In this document: piece by piece, positions 54,100 through 63,324 of the stretch | How the letters are laid out: each line of letters opens with the position of its first letter | Numbering within the stretch: position 1 is the first letter of the stretch | Assembly (NCBI RefSeq): GCF_018129405.1 | Contig: NZ_JAFCLP010000016.1 | Coordinates: 62,001-126,000, forward strand | DNA length: 64,000 nucleotides | Reading direction: 5' to 3' | Source of the DNA: Bradyrhizobium iriomotense | GTDB taxonomy: Bacteria > Pseudomonadota > Alphaproteobacteria > Rhizobiales > Xanthobacteraceae | Notes under the pieces: generated by a model | The model's database searches: none | Told to the model about the DNA's origin: nothing | The model's input: only the letters and a program-made list of their open reading frames with translations | Translations under genes and position numbers: made by a program

Positions 54100-54771
54100 T
54101 CAGAGTCCGAACACGCCCGGCAGGCCGCCGATGTCCTTGATCTCGACATAACCGTAATAGGGGTTCGCAGGCTCGTGCCCCCGATTGACCCAGACCTTGT
54201 TCTTGATGCCGAGGTCGTGCGCGGTCATCAGGTCGTAGCGGAAGGACGAGGAGCAGTGCACGACGTCCTCAGGCCCGCAACCCAGCGTATCGAACATGAA
54301 TTCGAAGCCTTTCATGCGAGGCTTGTAGGATCGGGCCTGTTCGGCCGTGAGCGCAGCGTGAAACGGCGCCCCGAGCTTGGCAACGTTGGACGGCAGCTGC
54401 GCATTCATGGCGTTGGAGAGGATGACGAGTGGAATCTCCTTGGCGACCTTGGCGAGGCCGGCCGGAACGTCGGGATGCGGTCCCCAGCTCGGCACGCGAT
54501 CATAGACCATCTGCGCATGCTCGGACTTGAAGGCGACGCCGTTGCGCTTGCACGCACGCTCCAGCGCATTGTGGATCACGTCGGCATAGGGCTTCCAGTC
54601 GCCGAGAATCTCGTCGAGCCGATACGCCGCGAAATCCCGCACGAGCGCAGCCATTTGCGGTTCAGGAAGATGCGCGCGATAGAGATCCTGCGCCGCTTCC
54701 GCCATCTGAAAATTCGTCAGCGTGCCGTAGCAGTCGAAGGTTACGTATTTCGGGCGAAACTGGCTCATCAT
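54100..54771 (-). CDS. haloacid dehalogenase type II (HAD superfamily hydrolase)
   Basis: A 223-residue HAD protein of the 2-haloacid dehalogenase type. Nucleophile Asp13 is in TFDCYGTLTN, Ser119-Asn120 in VILSNAMNAQ, Lys150 in ARSYKPRMKG and the acidic residue Asp180 in SSSFRYDLMTAHDLG. Such proteins may be dehalogenases or, as often in metabolic clusters, phosphatases. The start MMSQF at 54771 is preceded by AGGATAGG. It pairs with the oxidoreductase gene in a two-gene leftward operon. The substrate is unknown. Confidence 0.9.
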   Translation of the reverse strand: MMSQFRPKYVTFDCYGTLTNFQMAEAAQDLYRAHLPEPQMAALVRDFAAYRLDEILGDWKPYADVIHNALERACKRNGVAFKSEHAQMVYDRVPSWGPHPDVPAGLAKVAKEIPLVILSNAMNAQLPSNVAKLGAPFHAALTAEQARSYKPRMKGFEFMFDTLGCGPEDVVHCSSSFRYDLMTAHDLGIKNKVWVNRGHEPANPYYGYVEIKDIGGLPGVFGL

Positions 54772-54943
54772 CCTATCCTGGTGCGCTCGCTCAATGTCAG
54801 GGCTGCAACAATAGAACGTCAACGCGGCATAAGATGCGGCTTTTTCGCCGGCTGCGGTGGAAGATATCGTTCGCGCCGGGCCCTTCAGACGATCTGCACA
54901 TCGCCGAGATACGAAACTCGGTCCCGGACAGGAACACGAGTCA

Positions 54944-55786
54944 ATGACCCAGAGCACCATATCGCTCACGGCGTTTCGCCCCGATCATCTCGAGGGCGCG
55001 TTGCGTCTTTCGCGTCAAGCCGGATGGCCGCACCGCCTCGAGGACTGGCAATTGGCGCTCGATCTCAGTGCTGGGTTCGTCGCCCTGGATACGAATGCTT
55101 TGACCGTTGTCGGAACGATCCTGATGACGCCCTACAAGCGGGACATCGCGACCATCAACATGGTCATCGTCGATGAAACCGCCCGCGGCCGCGGACTGGG
55201 ACGCCGGCTCATGGAAGCAATCATCGAGCAGGCGGGATTGCGCGCGCTGAGGCTGGTCGCGACCGGCGAGGGTCTGCCGCTCTATCAAAAGCTGGGCTTT
55301 TGCCGGACCGGAACGATCATCCAGCACCAGGGAATGGTCTTGCCCGTCGACGCGCCCGCCAATGTCCGGCCGGCCGAGTCGCACGACATCTTCGGGATCC
55401 TCGAGCTCGACAGAGCCGCATTCGGCGCGGACCGCAGATGCCTGCTGCGGACGCTCGCAGAGATCGGCCAACTGGCCGTGCTCGATCGTGGCCACGGGAT
55501 CGCCGGATTTGCGGCGTCGCGCAGCTTCGGCAGAGGTGAAGTGATCGGACCTGTGGTTGCAGCGAATGTCGACGACGGAAAAGCTCTGCTCAGCTTTTTC
55601 ATGGCCCGAAGCGAGGGGCGTTTCATTCGCGTGGATACTGCCGAAGCCTCTCAATTGAGCGCCTGGCTCGCGGAGTGCGGGCTGGTCCAGGTGGGCGACG
55701 GTATCGCCATGCAGCGCCCCGTCGCGGTGCAGTCCAGCCCCTCCCCATTCACGACATTCGCCCTCGCCAGCCAGGCTTTTGGATAG
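54944..55786 (+). CDS. tandem GNAT-fold acetyltransferase-like protein, copy 2
   Basis: A 280-residue protein. The N-terminal GNAT half has AGWPHRLEDWQLALD and a complete acetyl-CoA loop ETARGRGLGRRLMEAI, followed by YQKLGFCRTG. The C-terminal Acetyltransf_18/YitH-like half has LDRAAFGADRRCLLRTLAEI and ends FALASQAFG. It is the paralogue of 47157-48059. The intact loop suggests it is an active acetyltransferase on a small amine or acid. The ATG at 54944 has a purine-rich stretch upstream, and the transaminase gene follows 12 bases after its stop. Confidence 0.87.
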   Translation: MTQSTISLTAFRPDHLEGALRLSRQAGWPHRLEDWQLALDLSAGFVALDTNALTVVGTILMTPYKRDIATINMVIVDETARGRGLGRRLMEAIIEQAGLRALRLVATGEGLPLYQKLGFCRTGTIIQHQGMVLPVDAPANVRPAESHDIFGILELDRAAFGADRRCLLRTLAEIGQLAVLDRGHGIAGFAASRSFGRGEVIGPVVAANVDDGKALLSFFMARSEGRFIRVDTAEASQLSAWLAECGLVQVGDGIAMQRPVAVQSSPSPFTTFALASQAFG

Positions 55787-55798
55787 ACGGAGACTTTG

Positions 55799-57175
55799 AT
55801 GCTGAGCAATTCGCTGATCGAGCTCGACCGGGCTCACCTCATCCACCCGGTCGCATCCTACCGGGGTCACGAAGCGGCCGGCGTCAAGGTGCTGAAGTCG
55901 GCCAGAGGAGCGACCGTGACGGATGCCTCCGGACATCAGCTGATCGACGGTTTCGCCGGCCTCTGGTGCGTCAATGCCGGCTACGGGCACGAGAGCATCG
56001 TTGCGACAGCTGCCAGGCAGATGCGGGAGCTTCCCTACGCGACGGGCTATTTCAGCCTTGGCTCGGAGCCCGCGATCCGCCTCGCAGCCGAATTGGCGCA
56101 GCGCGCGCCCGGCGACCTCAACCACGTCTATTTTACGCTCGGCGGTTCGGACGCCGTCGACAGCACGGTCCGCTTCATCCGCTACTATTGGCATGCGCGG
56201 CGCGAGCCACAGCGTGAGCATTTCATCTCTATCGAACAGGGCTATCACGGATCCTCGACCGTCGGTGCCGGGCTGACGGCCCTGCCCGCCTTCCATGCCG
56301 GATTCGGCGTGCCGCTGAGCTGGCAGCACAGGATCCCCTCGCACTATGTCTATCGCAATCCGGCCGGCGAGGACGACGCCGCCATCATCGCAGCCTCGCT
56401 CACCGCGCTCGACGCGAAGATCGAGGAGATCGGCGGCGCAGAACGCGTCGCCGCGTTCTATGCCGAACCGATCCAGGGCTCGGGCGGCGTGCTCGTACCG
56501 CCGAAGGGCTGGATGAAGGCCATGCGCGCGCGGTGCAAGGCGCATGGCATCCTTTTCGTCGCGGACGAGGTCATCACCGGGTTCGGCAGAACAGGCCCGC
56601 TGTTCGCATGCAGCGAGGACGACATCATCCCCGACCTCATGACGGTCGCAAAGGGATTGACGTCGGGATACGTCCCGATGGGCGCGGTCCTCATGTCGGA
56701 TCACGTCTACGACACGATCGCCGATGCGGCGGGCGCGAGCGCCGTCGGCCACGGCTACACCTATTCCGCGCATCCGGTCAGCGCCGCGGTCGCCCTGGAA
56801 GTGTTGCGCCTCTACGAAAACGGCCTGCTCGAGAACGGCAGGAAGGCGGGTGCCCGCCTGATGGCTGGCCTTCGATCGCTCAGGGATCATCCCCTTGTTG
56901 GAGACGTGCGCGGCCGCGGCATGCTGGCCGCCGTCGAACTCGTCACCGACAAGCAACGCAAGACGCCGCTTCCTGCCACGGCCCAGCCGGCGAAACGCAT
57001 CTTCGACCGGGCCTGGAAGAACGGCCTCGTCATCCGGGCCTTCCCCACCGGCGTGCTGGGTTACGCCCCGCCGCTCTGCTGCTCCGAGTCGGAGATCGAC
57101 GCCATCATCGAGCGCACGGCGAGGACGCTCGACGATACGCTGGCTGATGCCGAAGTTCGCGCCGCACTGCGATAA
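55799..57175 (+). CDS. class III omega-aminotransferase
   Basis: A 458-residue PLP-dependent class III transaminase, of the omega-amino-acid:pyruvate / putrescine-type group. PLP-anchoring Lys285 is in MTVAKGLTSG, with Asp256 in LFVADEVITGFGRTG and TLGGSDAVDSTVRFIRYYWH. It would transfer the amino group of an amine or omega-amino acid to an oxoacid, giving an aldehyde for the ALDH and SSADH enzymes encoded upstream. ATG 55799 has GGAG about 7 bases upstream; a TTG just before it is discounted. It is probably co-transcribed with GNAT copy 2. Confidence 0.93.
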   Translation: MLSNSLIELDRAHLIHPVASYRGHEAAGVKVLKSARGATVTDASGHQLIDGFAGLWCVNAGYGHESIVATAARQMRELPYATGYFSLGSEPAIRLAAELAQRAPGDLNHVYFTLGGSDAVDSTVRFIRYYWHARREPQREHFISIEQGYHGSSTVGAGLTALPAFHAGFGVPLSWQHRIPSHYVYRNPAGEDDAAIIAASLTALDAKIEEIGGAERVAAFYAEPIQGSGGVLVPPKGWMKAMRARCKAHGILFVADEVITGFGRTGPLFACSEDDIIPDLMTVAKGLTSGYVPMGAVLMSDHVYDTIADAAGASAVGHGYTYSAHPVSAAVALEVLRLYENGLLENGRKAGARLMAGLRSLRDHPLVGDVRGRGMLAAVELVTDKQRKTPLPATAQPAKRIFDRAWKNGLVIRAFPTGVLGYAPPLCCSESEIDAIIERTARTLDDTLADAEVRAALR

Positions 57176-57449
57176 TAATAGGCATGCACAACGAGCCGGC
57201 TGGAAGCAGGTCCGAAACACTGGAAACAGAGACATCTTCGCAATTTTGTGCCGCCGCTCGCGGTTTTTTCGGCCGAAGCCGCGGAACTATCCTGCGAGAC
57301 TTTGATCGCAGGAAAGAAGTGCAGTTCTGAGTGGAGAGGCGGCACCGTCGTTACGACGGACCGCGCCGGCATCCACCACAACGGCGCGGCAGAACAATCT
57401 GCCGCTCACCGCAACACGAGCCGTAGCCTTAGCCAGCGAGGGGATTGAC

Positions 57450-59054
57450 ATGAGCGACACGACGAACTGGTCCTGTTCAGACGATGCCATGATCGAGAAC
57501 GCCATTCGGCGCGGCGCTTCGCGCCGCGATCTTCTGAAGCTGATGCTCGCCAATGGCGTGGCCATGGCCGCAGCCGGCACGATCTTCGGCCGCGCGTCGG
57601 AAGCGGTGGCGGCGACACCTGTGAAAGGCGGCGCCCTGAAAGCCGCGGCATGGTCCTCGTCGACCGCCGACACGCTGGATCCGGCCAAGGCTTCGCTCTC
57701 GACCGACTATGTTCGCTGCTGCTCCTTCTACAATCGCCTGACATTTCTCGACCAGACCGGCGTGCCCCAGATGGAGCTCGCCGAATCGATCGAGAGCGGC
57801 GATGCCAAGACCTGGACGATCAAGCTCAAGAAAGGCGTCAGCTTCCACAACGGCAAGGAGCTGGGCGCCGACGACGTCATCTTCTCGCTGAAGCGCCATC
57901 TGGACAAGGCAACCGGATCGAAGGTCGCTGCGATCGCGTCCCAGATGACCGACTTCAAGGCCGTCGACAAGACGACCGTCGAGGTGACGCTGGCGAGCCC
58001 CAACGCAGACCTGCCGACGATCCTGTCCATGCATCACTTCATGATCGTGGCCGACGGCACCACCGACTTCTCCTCGGGCAACGGCACCGGCGCCTTCAAG
58101 TGCAAGCAGTTCACCCCCGGCGAGCGCTCGATCGGCGTACGGAATCCGAACTACTTCAAAGGAGGGCCGAACGTCGATTCATTCGAGTTCTTCGCCATCC
58201 CGGATGAAAACGCGAGGATCAATGCCCTGCTGTCCGGGGACATTCATCTCGCCGCCTCGATCAATCCACGATCGGTGCGCCTCCTCGACGGCAAGGACGG
58301 CTTCGCGCTGTCCACGACAACGTCGGGCACCTACACCGACCTGAACATCCGCATGGACATGGCGCCCGGCAACGTCAGCGATTTCGTGGAAGGCATGAAA
58401 TACGTGGTCAACCGCGAGCAGATCGTCAAATCGGCCCTGCGCGGCTTCGGTGTCGTCGGCAACGACCAGCCTGTGTCGCCCGCCAATGTCTACCACAACG
58501 CGGCCCTCAAGCCGAAAACGTTCGACCCTGATAAGGCCAAGTTCCATTTCCAGAAGGCCGGCGTGCTCGGCCAGACCATCGAGGTCATCACCTCCGAGGC
58601 GCCCGGTTCGGCGATCGACATGGCCATGATCATCCAGGCCAGCGCCGCCCAGATCGGCATGAAGCTCGATATGAAGCGCGTGCCCTCCGACGGCTACTGG
58701 AGCAATTACTGGCTGAAGGCGCCGATCCATTTCGGCAACATCAATCCGCGTCCGACGCCCGACATCCTGTTCTCCCTGCTCTACAAGTCGGATGCGCCGT
58801 GGAACGAGAGCCGCTTCGTCTCGGAAAAATTCGACAAGATGCTGCTCGAAGCCCGCGGCTCGCTCGATCAGGCCAAGCGTCGCGAGATGTACAATGAGAT
58901 GCAGGTCCTGGTGTCGGAGCAAGCCGGCACCATCATTCCGGCCTACATCTCCAACGTGGACGCCATCACCGCCAAGCTGAAGGGACTGCAGCCCAACCCG
59001 CTCGGCGGCATGATGGGCTACGCCTTCGCCGAATATGTCTGGCTGACCGCCTGA
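57450..59054 (+). CDS. Dpp/Opp-type ABC transporter substrate-binding protein
   Basis: A 534-residue receptor (SBP_bac_5 family). A twin-arginine-like signal has Arg25-Arg26 in SRRDLLKLM and a hydrophobic core to AEAVAA near residue 54, so it may be exported folded by Tat. The mature protein shows the peptide-receptor layout LDPAKASLSTDYVRCCSFYN and FHNGKELGADDVIFSLKR. The ligand could be a peptide, opine, or amine derivative such as an N-acyl or gamma-glutamyl compound. It is first of the four transport genes; a stable hairpin separates it from the permease genes. Confidence 0.93.
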   Translation: MSDTTNWSCSDDAMIENAIRRGASRRDLLKLMLANGVAMAAAGTIFGRASEAVAATPVKGGALKAAAWSSSTADTLDPAKASLSTDYVRCCSFYNRLTFLDQTGVPQMELAESIESGDAKTWTIKLKKGVSFHNGKELGADDVIFSLKRHLDKATGSKVAAIASQMTDFKAVDKTTVEVTLASPNADLPTILSMHHFMIVADGTTDFSSGNGTGAFKCKQFTPGERSIGVRNPNYFKGGPNVDSFEFFAIPDENARINALLSGDIHLAASINPRSVRLLDGKDGFALSTTTSGTYTDLNIRMDMAPGNVSDFVEGMKYVVNREQIVKSALRGFGVVGNDQPVSPANVYHNAALKPKTFDPDKAKFHFQKAGVLGQTIEVITSEAPGSAIDMAMIIQASAAQIGMKLDMKRVPSDGYWSNYWLKAPIHFGNINPRPTPDILFSLLYKSDAPWNESRFVSEKFDKMLLEARGSLDQAKRREMYNEMQVLVSEQAGTIIPAYISNVDAITAKLKGLQPNPLGGMMGYAFAEYVWLTA

Positions 59055-59074
59055 CCGGCACAAGGCGAGGTCGC

Positions 59075-59104
59075 AGCTCGGGATCCTGCATCGGGACCCG
59101 AGCT
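59075..59104 (+). promoter_or_regulatory. intercistronic hairpin between the receptor and permease genes
   Basis: AGCTCGGG (59075-59082) pairs perfectly with CCCGAGCT (59097-59104) around a 14-base loop. There is no T-run, so it is not a classical terminator. Such hairpins often stabilise the receptor mRNA or lower downstream expression in ABC operons; that function is inferred. Confidence 0.5.
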
Positions 59105-59139
59105 GACCAAAATGAGCGGCGTGGCGTGGGAGGACGAAT

Positions 59140-60090
59140 GTGAGAGGACAAGTTTCGTCGCTCGTGGCGAGGCGGCTTATCATCGCCTTGATCACACTCG
59201 TGATCGTTTCCTTCGCCGTGTTTTTTGCCACCACGCTCCTGCCGGGCGATACGGCCACGATTCTGCTCGGGCAGTCCGCGACACCTGAAGCCGTCGAGGG
59301 CCTCCGCAAGGCAATGCATCTCGACGATCCCGCGATCATCCGCTTCCTGAGATGGATCGCCGGCCTCGTCCAGGGCGATTTCGGCAAGTCTTACGCAAAC
59401 AATGTCCCGGTCGCCACTCTGATCAGCGGACGCTTCGTCAACACGATGAAACTTGCAGGATTGACCGCTGTGATTGCCGTGCCGCTCGCGCTGACGCTCG
59501 GCATCACCGCTGCGATGTGGCGCGGCACGCTGTACGACCGCATCGTGACCGTCGGGACCATTGGCATCATCTCGGTGCCGGAGTTCATGATTGCAACGCT
59601 GGCGGTGCTGCTCTTCGCGGTCTACCTCAAATGGCTGCCGGCGCTTTCCCTCACCAACGAGGTCAAGTCGCTCCATGACCTGGTGCGGATCTACGCGATG
59701 CCCGTCATGACGCTCACATTCGGCGTTTCGGCGCAAATGATCCGCATGACACGCGCCGCCGTCGTCGAAACATTGAATACGCCCTATGTCGAGATGGCGC
59801 TGCTCAAGGGCGCTTCGCGCCCCCGGCTCGTGCTGCGGCATGCACTGCCGAATGCACTCGGCCCCATCATCAATGCGGTCGCGCTCTCGCTGTCATACCT
59901 GCTCGGCGGTGTGATCATCGTGGAGACCATCTTCAATTATCCCGGGGTCGCAAAGCTGATGGTCGACGCCGTTTCGACCCGTGACCTGCCGCTGATCCAG
60001 ACCTGCGCGATGATCTTCTGCCTCGGTTATCTGGCACTGATCACGGCCGCCGACATCATCGCCGTCCTGTCCAATCCGAGGCTCCGATGA
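59140..60090 (+). CDS. DppB-like ABC transporter permease
   Basis: A 316-residue inner-membrane permease of the peptide/opine family. The first helix (LIIALITLVIVSFAVFFATT), the N-terminal domain ILLGQSATPEAVEGLRKAMH and the EAA-like loop LLKGASRPRLVLRHALPNAL that contacts the ATPase are all visible. Start GTG at 59140 is supported by GGGAGGA. It is coupled to the next permease by a 4-base overlap at 60087. Confidence 0.93.
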   Translation: MRGQVSSLVARRLIIALITLVIVSFAVFFATTLLPGDTATILLGQSATPEAVEGLRKAMHLDDPAIIRFLRWIAGLVQGDFGKSYANNVPVATLISGRFVNTMKLAGLTAVIAVPLALTLGITAAMWRGTLYDRIVTVGTIGIISVPEFMIATLAVLLFAVYLKWLPALSLTNEVKSLHDLVRIYAMPVMTLTFGVSAQMIRMTRAAVVETLNTPYVEMALLKGASRPRLVLRHALPNALGPIINAVALSLSYLLGGVIIVETIFNYPGVAKLMVDAVSTRDLPLIQTCAMIFCLGYLALITAADIIAVLSNPRLR

Positions 60091-60941
60091 CGAATCCGAC
60101 CTCGTCAGGCCGGCTCAGCATGCGATTGGGCTATCGCTTCAACCTCGTGGGCATGTCTGCCCTTGGCATCATCCTCCTCTGGGCCGGCATCGCCCTGTTC
60201 GCTCCGCAGATCATCCCGCATTCCGTCGGCGAGATCGTCGATACCGATTATTTTGGCCCCGTGAGCCGGGACCTGTGGTTCGGCTCCGACTATCTCGGCA
60301 GGGATATCTTCTCGCGCATCCTGATGGGCGCGCGTTACACGCTCGGCATCTCGCTTGCCGCAGTCTCCATTGCCTGCTTCAGCGGCGTCGCGCTCGGTAT
60401 GACTGCGGCAGTCGCCGGAGGGTGGTTCGACAGCATGCTGAGCCGCTTTCTCGATGCGCTCAACTCTATACCCAGCAAGCTGTTCGGTCTCGTCGTGGTC
60501 GCCGCGGTCGGCTCGTCGATCCCGGCACTCATTGCGACGCTCTCGGTGATCTACACGCCCGGCGCTTATCGCTTCGCTCGTGCGCTCGCCGTCAACGTCA
60601 ATACGATGGACTTCATGGTGGTCGCCCGCATCCGGGGCGAACGCCTGCCCTATCTCATCGCCTCCGAGATTCTTCCAAACATTCTCGGGCCCGTACTCGC
60701 CGATCTCGGCCTGCGCTTCGTCTTCATCGTGCTGCTGCTCTCCGGCCTGTCCTTCCTCGGGCTCGGCGTGCAACCGCCCTACGCGGACTGGGGCGCACTG
60801 GTTCGCGAGAACATCGGCGGGCTGCCCTTTGGCGCGCCGGCCGTGATCTTCCCGTCGCTCGCGATCGCAAGTCTCACCATCAGCGTCAACCTTCTGATCG
60901 ATAACCTGCCGAGCAGGATCCGCGACCGGAGCGCCGAATGA
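60087..60941 (+). CDS. DppC-like ABC transporter permease
   Basis: A 284-residue permease, the partner of the 59140 gene. GSDYLGRDIFSRILMGAR is the DppC-type signature, and the MVVARIRGERLPYLIASEIL segment is the EAA-like coupling loop. It starts inside the previous stop (ATGA) and its own stop overlaps the ATPase start at 60938, so the three cytoplasmic-membrane components are translated together. Confidence 0.93.
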   Translation: MTNPTSSGRLSMRLGYRFNLVGMSALGIILLWAGIALFAPQIIPHSVGEIVDTDYFGPVSRDLWFGSDYLGRDIFSRILMGARYTLGISLAAVSIACFSGVALGMTAAVAGGWFDSMLSRFLDALNSIPSKLFGLVVVAAVGSSIPALIATLSVIYTPGAYRFARALAVNVNTMDFMVVARIRGERLPYLIASEILPNILGPVLADLGLRFVFIVLLLSGLSFLGLGVQPPYADWGALVRENIGGLPFGAPAVIFPSLAIASLTISVNLLIDNLPSRIRDRSAE

Positions 60942-62599
60942 CGGGAAACCTCGTCGAGATCCGCAATCTCAGGGTTGAGGCAACGACCGACGCCGGCCGG
61001 CGGGTCGAGATCATCAAGGGCGTCAGCCTCGACATTGCCGAAGGCGAAATCGTCGCCCTCATCGGCGAGAGCGGCTCGGGCAAGACCACGATTGCCATGA
61101 CGCTCATGGGCTACGCCCGGCAGGGCTGCGCGATCACCGGCGGCGAGGTGCGGGTGGGCGGCGTCGACATGGTGAAGCTTTCGGAAGCGGAACGCGCCGG
61201 AATCCGCGGGACCAGCGTCGCCTATGTGCCGCAGAGCGCTGCGGCCGCGTTCAACCCTGCGCTCACCATCATGGATCAGGTCATCGAGGTGGCGCGGATC
61301 CACAGGCTCATGTCGGCCGCCGAGGCGCAGGCGAAAGCCCTCTTGCTCTTCAAAGCCCTGTCGCTGCCGGAACCAGGAGCGATCGGCAACCGCTACCCGC
61401 ACCAGGTCTCCGGCGGTCAGTTGCAGCGCCTCGCCGCCGCGATGGCCCTGATCGGCCAGCCGAAGGTGGTCATCTTCGACGAGCCCACCACGGCGCTCGA
61501 TGTCACGACGCAGGTGGAGGTGCTGCGGGCGTTCAAGTCCGTCACGGCGCAGCACAACATCGCCGGCGTCTACGTCTCGCACGATCTGGCCGTGGTCGCC
61601 CAGATCGCCGACAGGATCGTCGTGCTCAAGGACGGTACGGTCCAGGAGATGGGGACGACCAACGATATTCTCGAGGAGGCCCAACACCCCTACACCAGGG
61701 AGCTGCTGGCCGCGTTCAGGCCAAAGACTCAGCAGCGGCAGCCTGACGACGAGGGCGTGATAAAGCGCCCGTTGCTTGAGGTCGACAATCTCACAGTCGG
61801 CTACGGACCTCGCTCGCGCGATGGACAGCCGCTGATCAAGGCCGTGCAGGCGGTCAGTCTCAAGCTCGATCAAGGGCGGAATCTCGGCATCATCGGCGAG
61901 TCCGGCTGCGGCAAGTCGACGCTTGCCCGGGCGATTGCCGGAATCCTGCCGGCCCATGCCGGCGATATCGTCTTCAACGGGCGCGAACTGGGAAAAGCCG
62001 GCCGCAACCGCACCCGCAACGAGCTCCGCCAGATCCAGATCGTGTTCCAGCACGCGGATACCGCGCTCAACCCGGCGAAGTCGGTGGAAGACATCCTGAG
62101 GCGTCCCCTCGCCTTCTACCACGGCATGAGAGGCAAGACCCGCGATGCGCGCGTCAGCGAGCTGCTCGATCTGGTCCGCCTCCCCAAATCCGTGCGGCAT
62201 CGATTGCCGGGAGAACTCTCAGGCGGCCAAAAGCAGCGGGTGAATTTTGCCCGGGCGCTCGCCGCCGAGCCGACGCTCATCCTGTGCGACGAGATCACGT
62301 CGGCCCTTGATACGGTCGTGGCGGCCGCTGTGGTCGAGCTGCTGAAGGAGCTGCAACGCGAGCTCGGCATCTCCTACATCTTCATCAGCCATGACCTGTC
62401 GGTGGTCGAGGCGATCTGCGACGAAATCATCGTGATGTATCGCGGTCAGAAGGTCGAACAGATCGCGTCGACCCGCCTGGCAGCACCGGAGCACCCTTAT
62501 ACGCGGCTGCTGTTCTCTTCGGTGCCCAAGCTCGATACCGGCTGGCTCGACAATCTGGAACAGGATGCCGAACAGGTGCGGGCCTATTGCCATCCGTAG
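60938..62599 (+). CDS. dual-domain ABC transporter ATP-binding protein (DppDF fusion)
   Basis: A 553-residue fused ATPase. The first nucleotide-binding domain has Walker A GESGSGKT at 43-50 and signature SGGQLQRLAAAMAL followed by VVIFDEPTTALD. The second has GESGCGKS at 320-327 and LSGGQKQRVNFARAL followed by LILCDEITSALD. The order matches DppD and DppF joined in one chain. It energises uptake through the two permeases. It is convergent with the Lrp-type gene, 13 bases away. Confidence 0.94.
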   Translation: MTGNLVEIRNLRVEATTDAGRRVEIIKGVSLDIAEGEIVALIGESGSGKTTIAMTLMGYARQGCAITGGEVRVGGVDMVKLSEAERAGIRGTSVAYVPQSAAAAFNPALTIMDQVIEVARIHRLMSAAEAQAKALLLFKALSLPEPGAIGNRYPHQVSGGQLQRLAAAMALIGQPKVVIFDEPTTALDVTTQVEVLRAFKSVTAQHNIAGVYVSHDLAVVAQIADRIVVLKDGTVQEMGTTNDILEEAQHPYTRELLAAFRPKTQQRQPDDEGVIKRPLLEVDNLTVGYGPRSRDGQPLIKAVQAVSLKLDQGRNLGIIGESGCGKSTLARAIAGILPAHAGDIVFNGRELGKAGRNRTRNELRQIQIVFQHADTALNPAKSVEDILRRPLAFYHGMRGKTRDARVSELLDLVRLPKSVRHRLPGELSGGQKQRVNFARALAAEPTLILCDEITSALDTVVAAAVVELLKELQRELGISYIFISHDLSVVEAICDEIIVMYRGQKVEQIASTRLAAPEHPYTRLLFSSVPKLDTGWLDNLEQDAEQVRAYCHP

Positions 62600-62612
62600 G
62601 CGCAGCCGGCAA

Positions 62613-63089
62613 TCAAGCCGGAAACAGGCTGGTCAGCGGCATCTGCGAACGGACAATCGGCGACTTGAGGACGACGAAGCTGAAATACTTGTCGATGCCG
62701 ATGTCCATGTCCGTCAAACGCTCCATGATCGTCTGGTACTCGCCGATGCTGGCGGTGACGAACTTCAGCATGTAGTCGTAGCCTCCCGAGACCAGATGGC
62801 ATTCGATCAGCTGGTCCACCTTGTCGACGGCCGACAGGAAACGAGCGAAGTCGATCTGCCGATGGTTCTTCAACGTCACTTCGGTGAACACCGTCAGCGT
62901 CTGTCCCAACTTGCGCACGTTGATCTGGGCGGAATACCCCTCGATGTAGCCCTCGGCCTGCAGTCTCTTCACGCGCATCAGGCATGGGCTGGGCGACAGG
63001 TTCACCAGCTCGGCAAGCTCGACATTGGTGATGCGACCGTTCTTCTGGAGTTCGTGGAGGATCTTGATGTCGATCCGGTCCAGCTTCAT
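62613..63089 (-). CDS. Lrp/AsnC-family regulator
   Basis: A 158-residue Lrp-type regulator. The helix-turn-helix region covers RIDIKILHELQKNGRITNVE and LVNLSPSPCLMRVKRLQAEG, followed by the RAM ligand domain (IECHLVSGGYDYMLKFVTAS). ATG 63089 has GGAGAG 6 bases upstream and is preferred over the frame start at 63143. It sits between the ABC importer and an oxidoreductase gene and is divergent from the latter. It is the best candidate regulator of the surrounding amine-catabolic island, with an amino acid or amine as effector. Confidence 0.93.
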   Translation of the reverse strand: MKLDRIDIKILHELQKNGRITNVELAELVNLSPSPCLMRVKRLQAEGYIEGYSAQINVRKLGQTLTVFTEVTLKNHRQIDFARFLSAVDKVDQLIECHLVSGGYDYMLKFVTASIGEYQTIMERLTDMDIGIDKYFSFVVLKSPIVRSQMPLTSLFPA

Positions 63090-63324
63090 TGGCGACTCTC
63101 CATTGAGCACGCGCCGCAGGGCGCAGCAGAAAATTGGGCACAATGAGGCAAAATCTCACTTATCCTGCATCCATTGTCCACCGCTGACATCATATTGCTC
63201 GGTCAGAATACAGTTTTGCAGCCCCCCGAGGATGCAGCATAAAGTGCCGAGCTGCCATCGAATCCGGCGCCGCGCGGGGCGATCCGGGGCTTACGATGTG
63301 CCGAGCGAAATCTAGGAAGCCAGG

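Noticed and set aside
54941-57235. Leftward open frame of 764 codons
   Set aside because: It is antisense to GNAT copy 2 and the transaminase, both with clear motifs and ribosome sites; no protein-like features in the frame.
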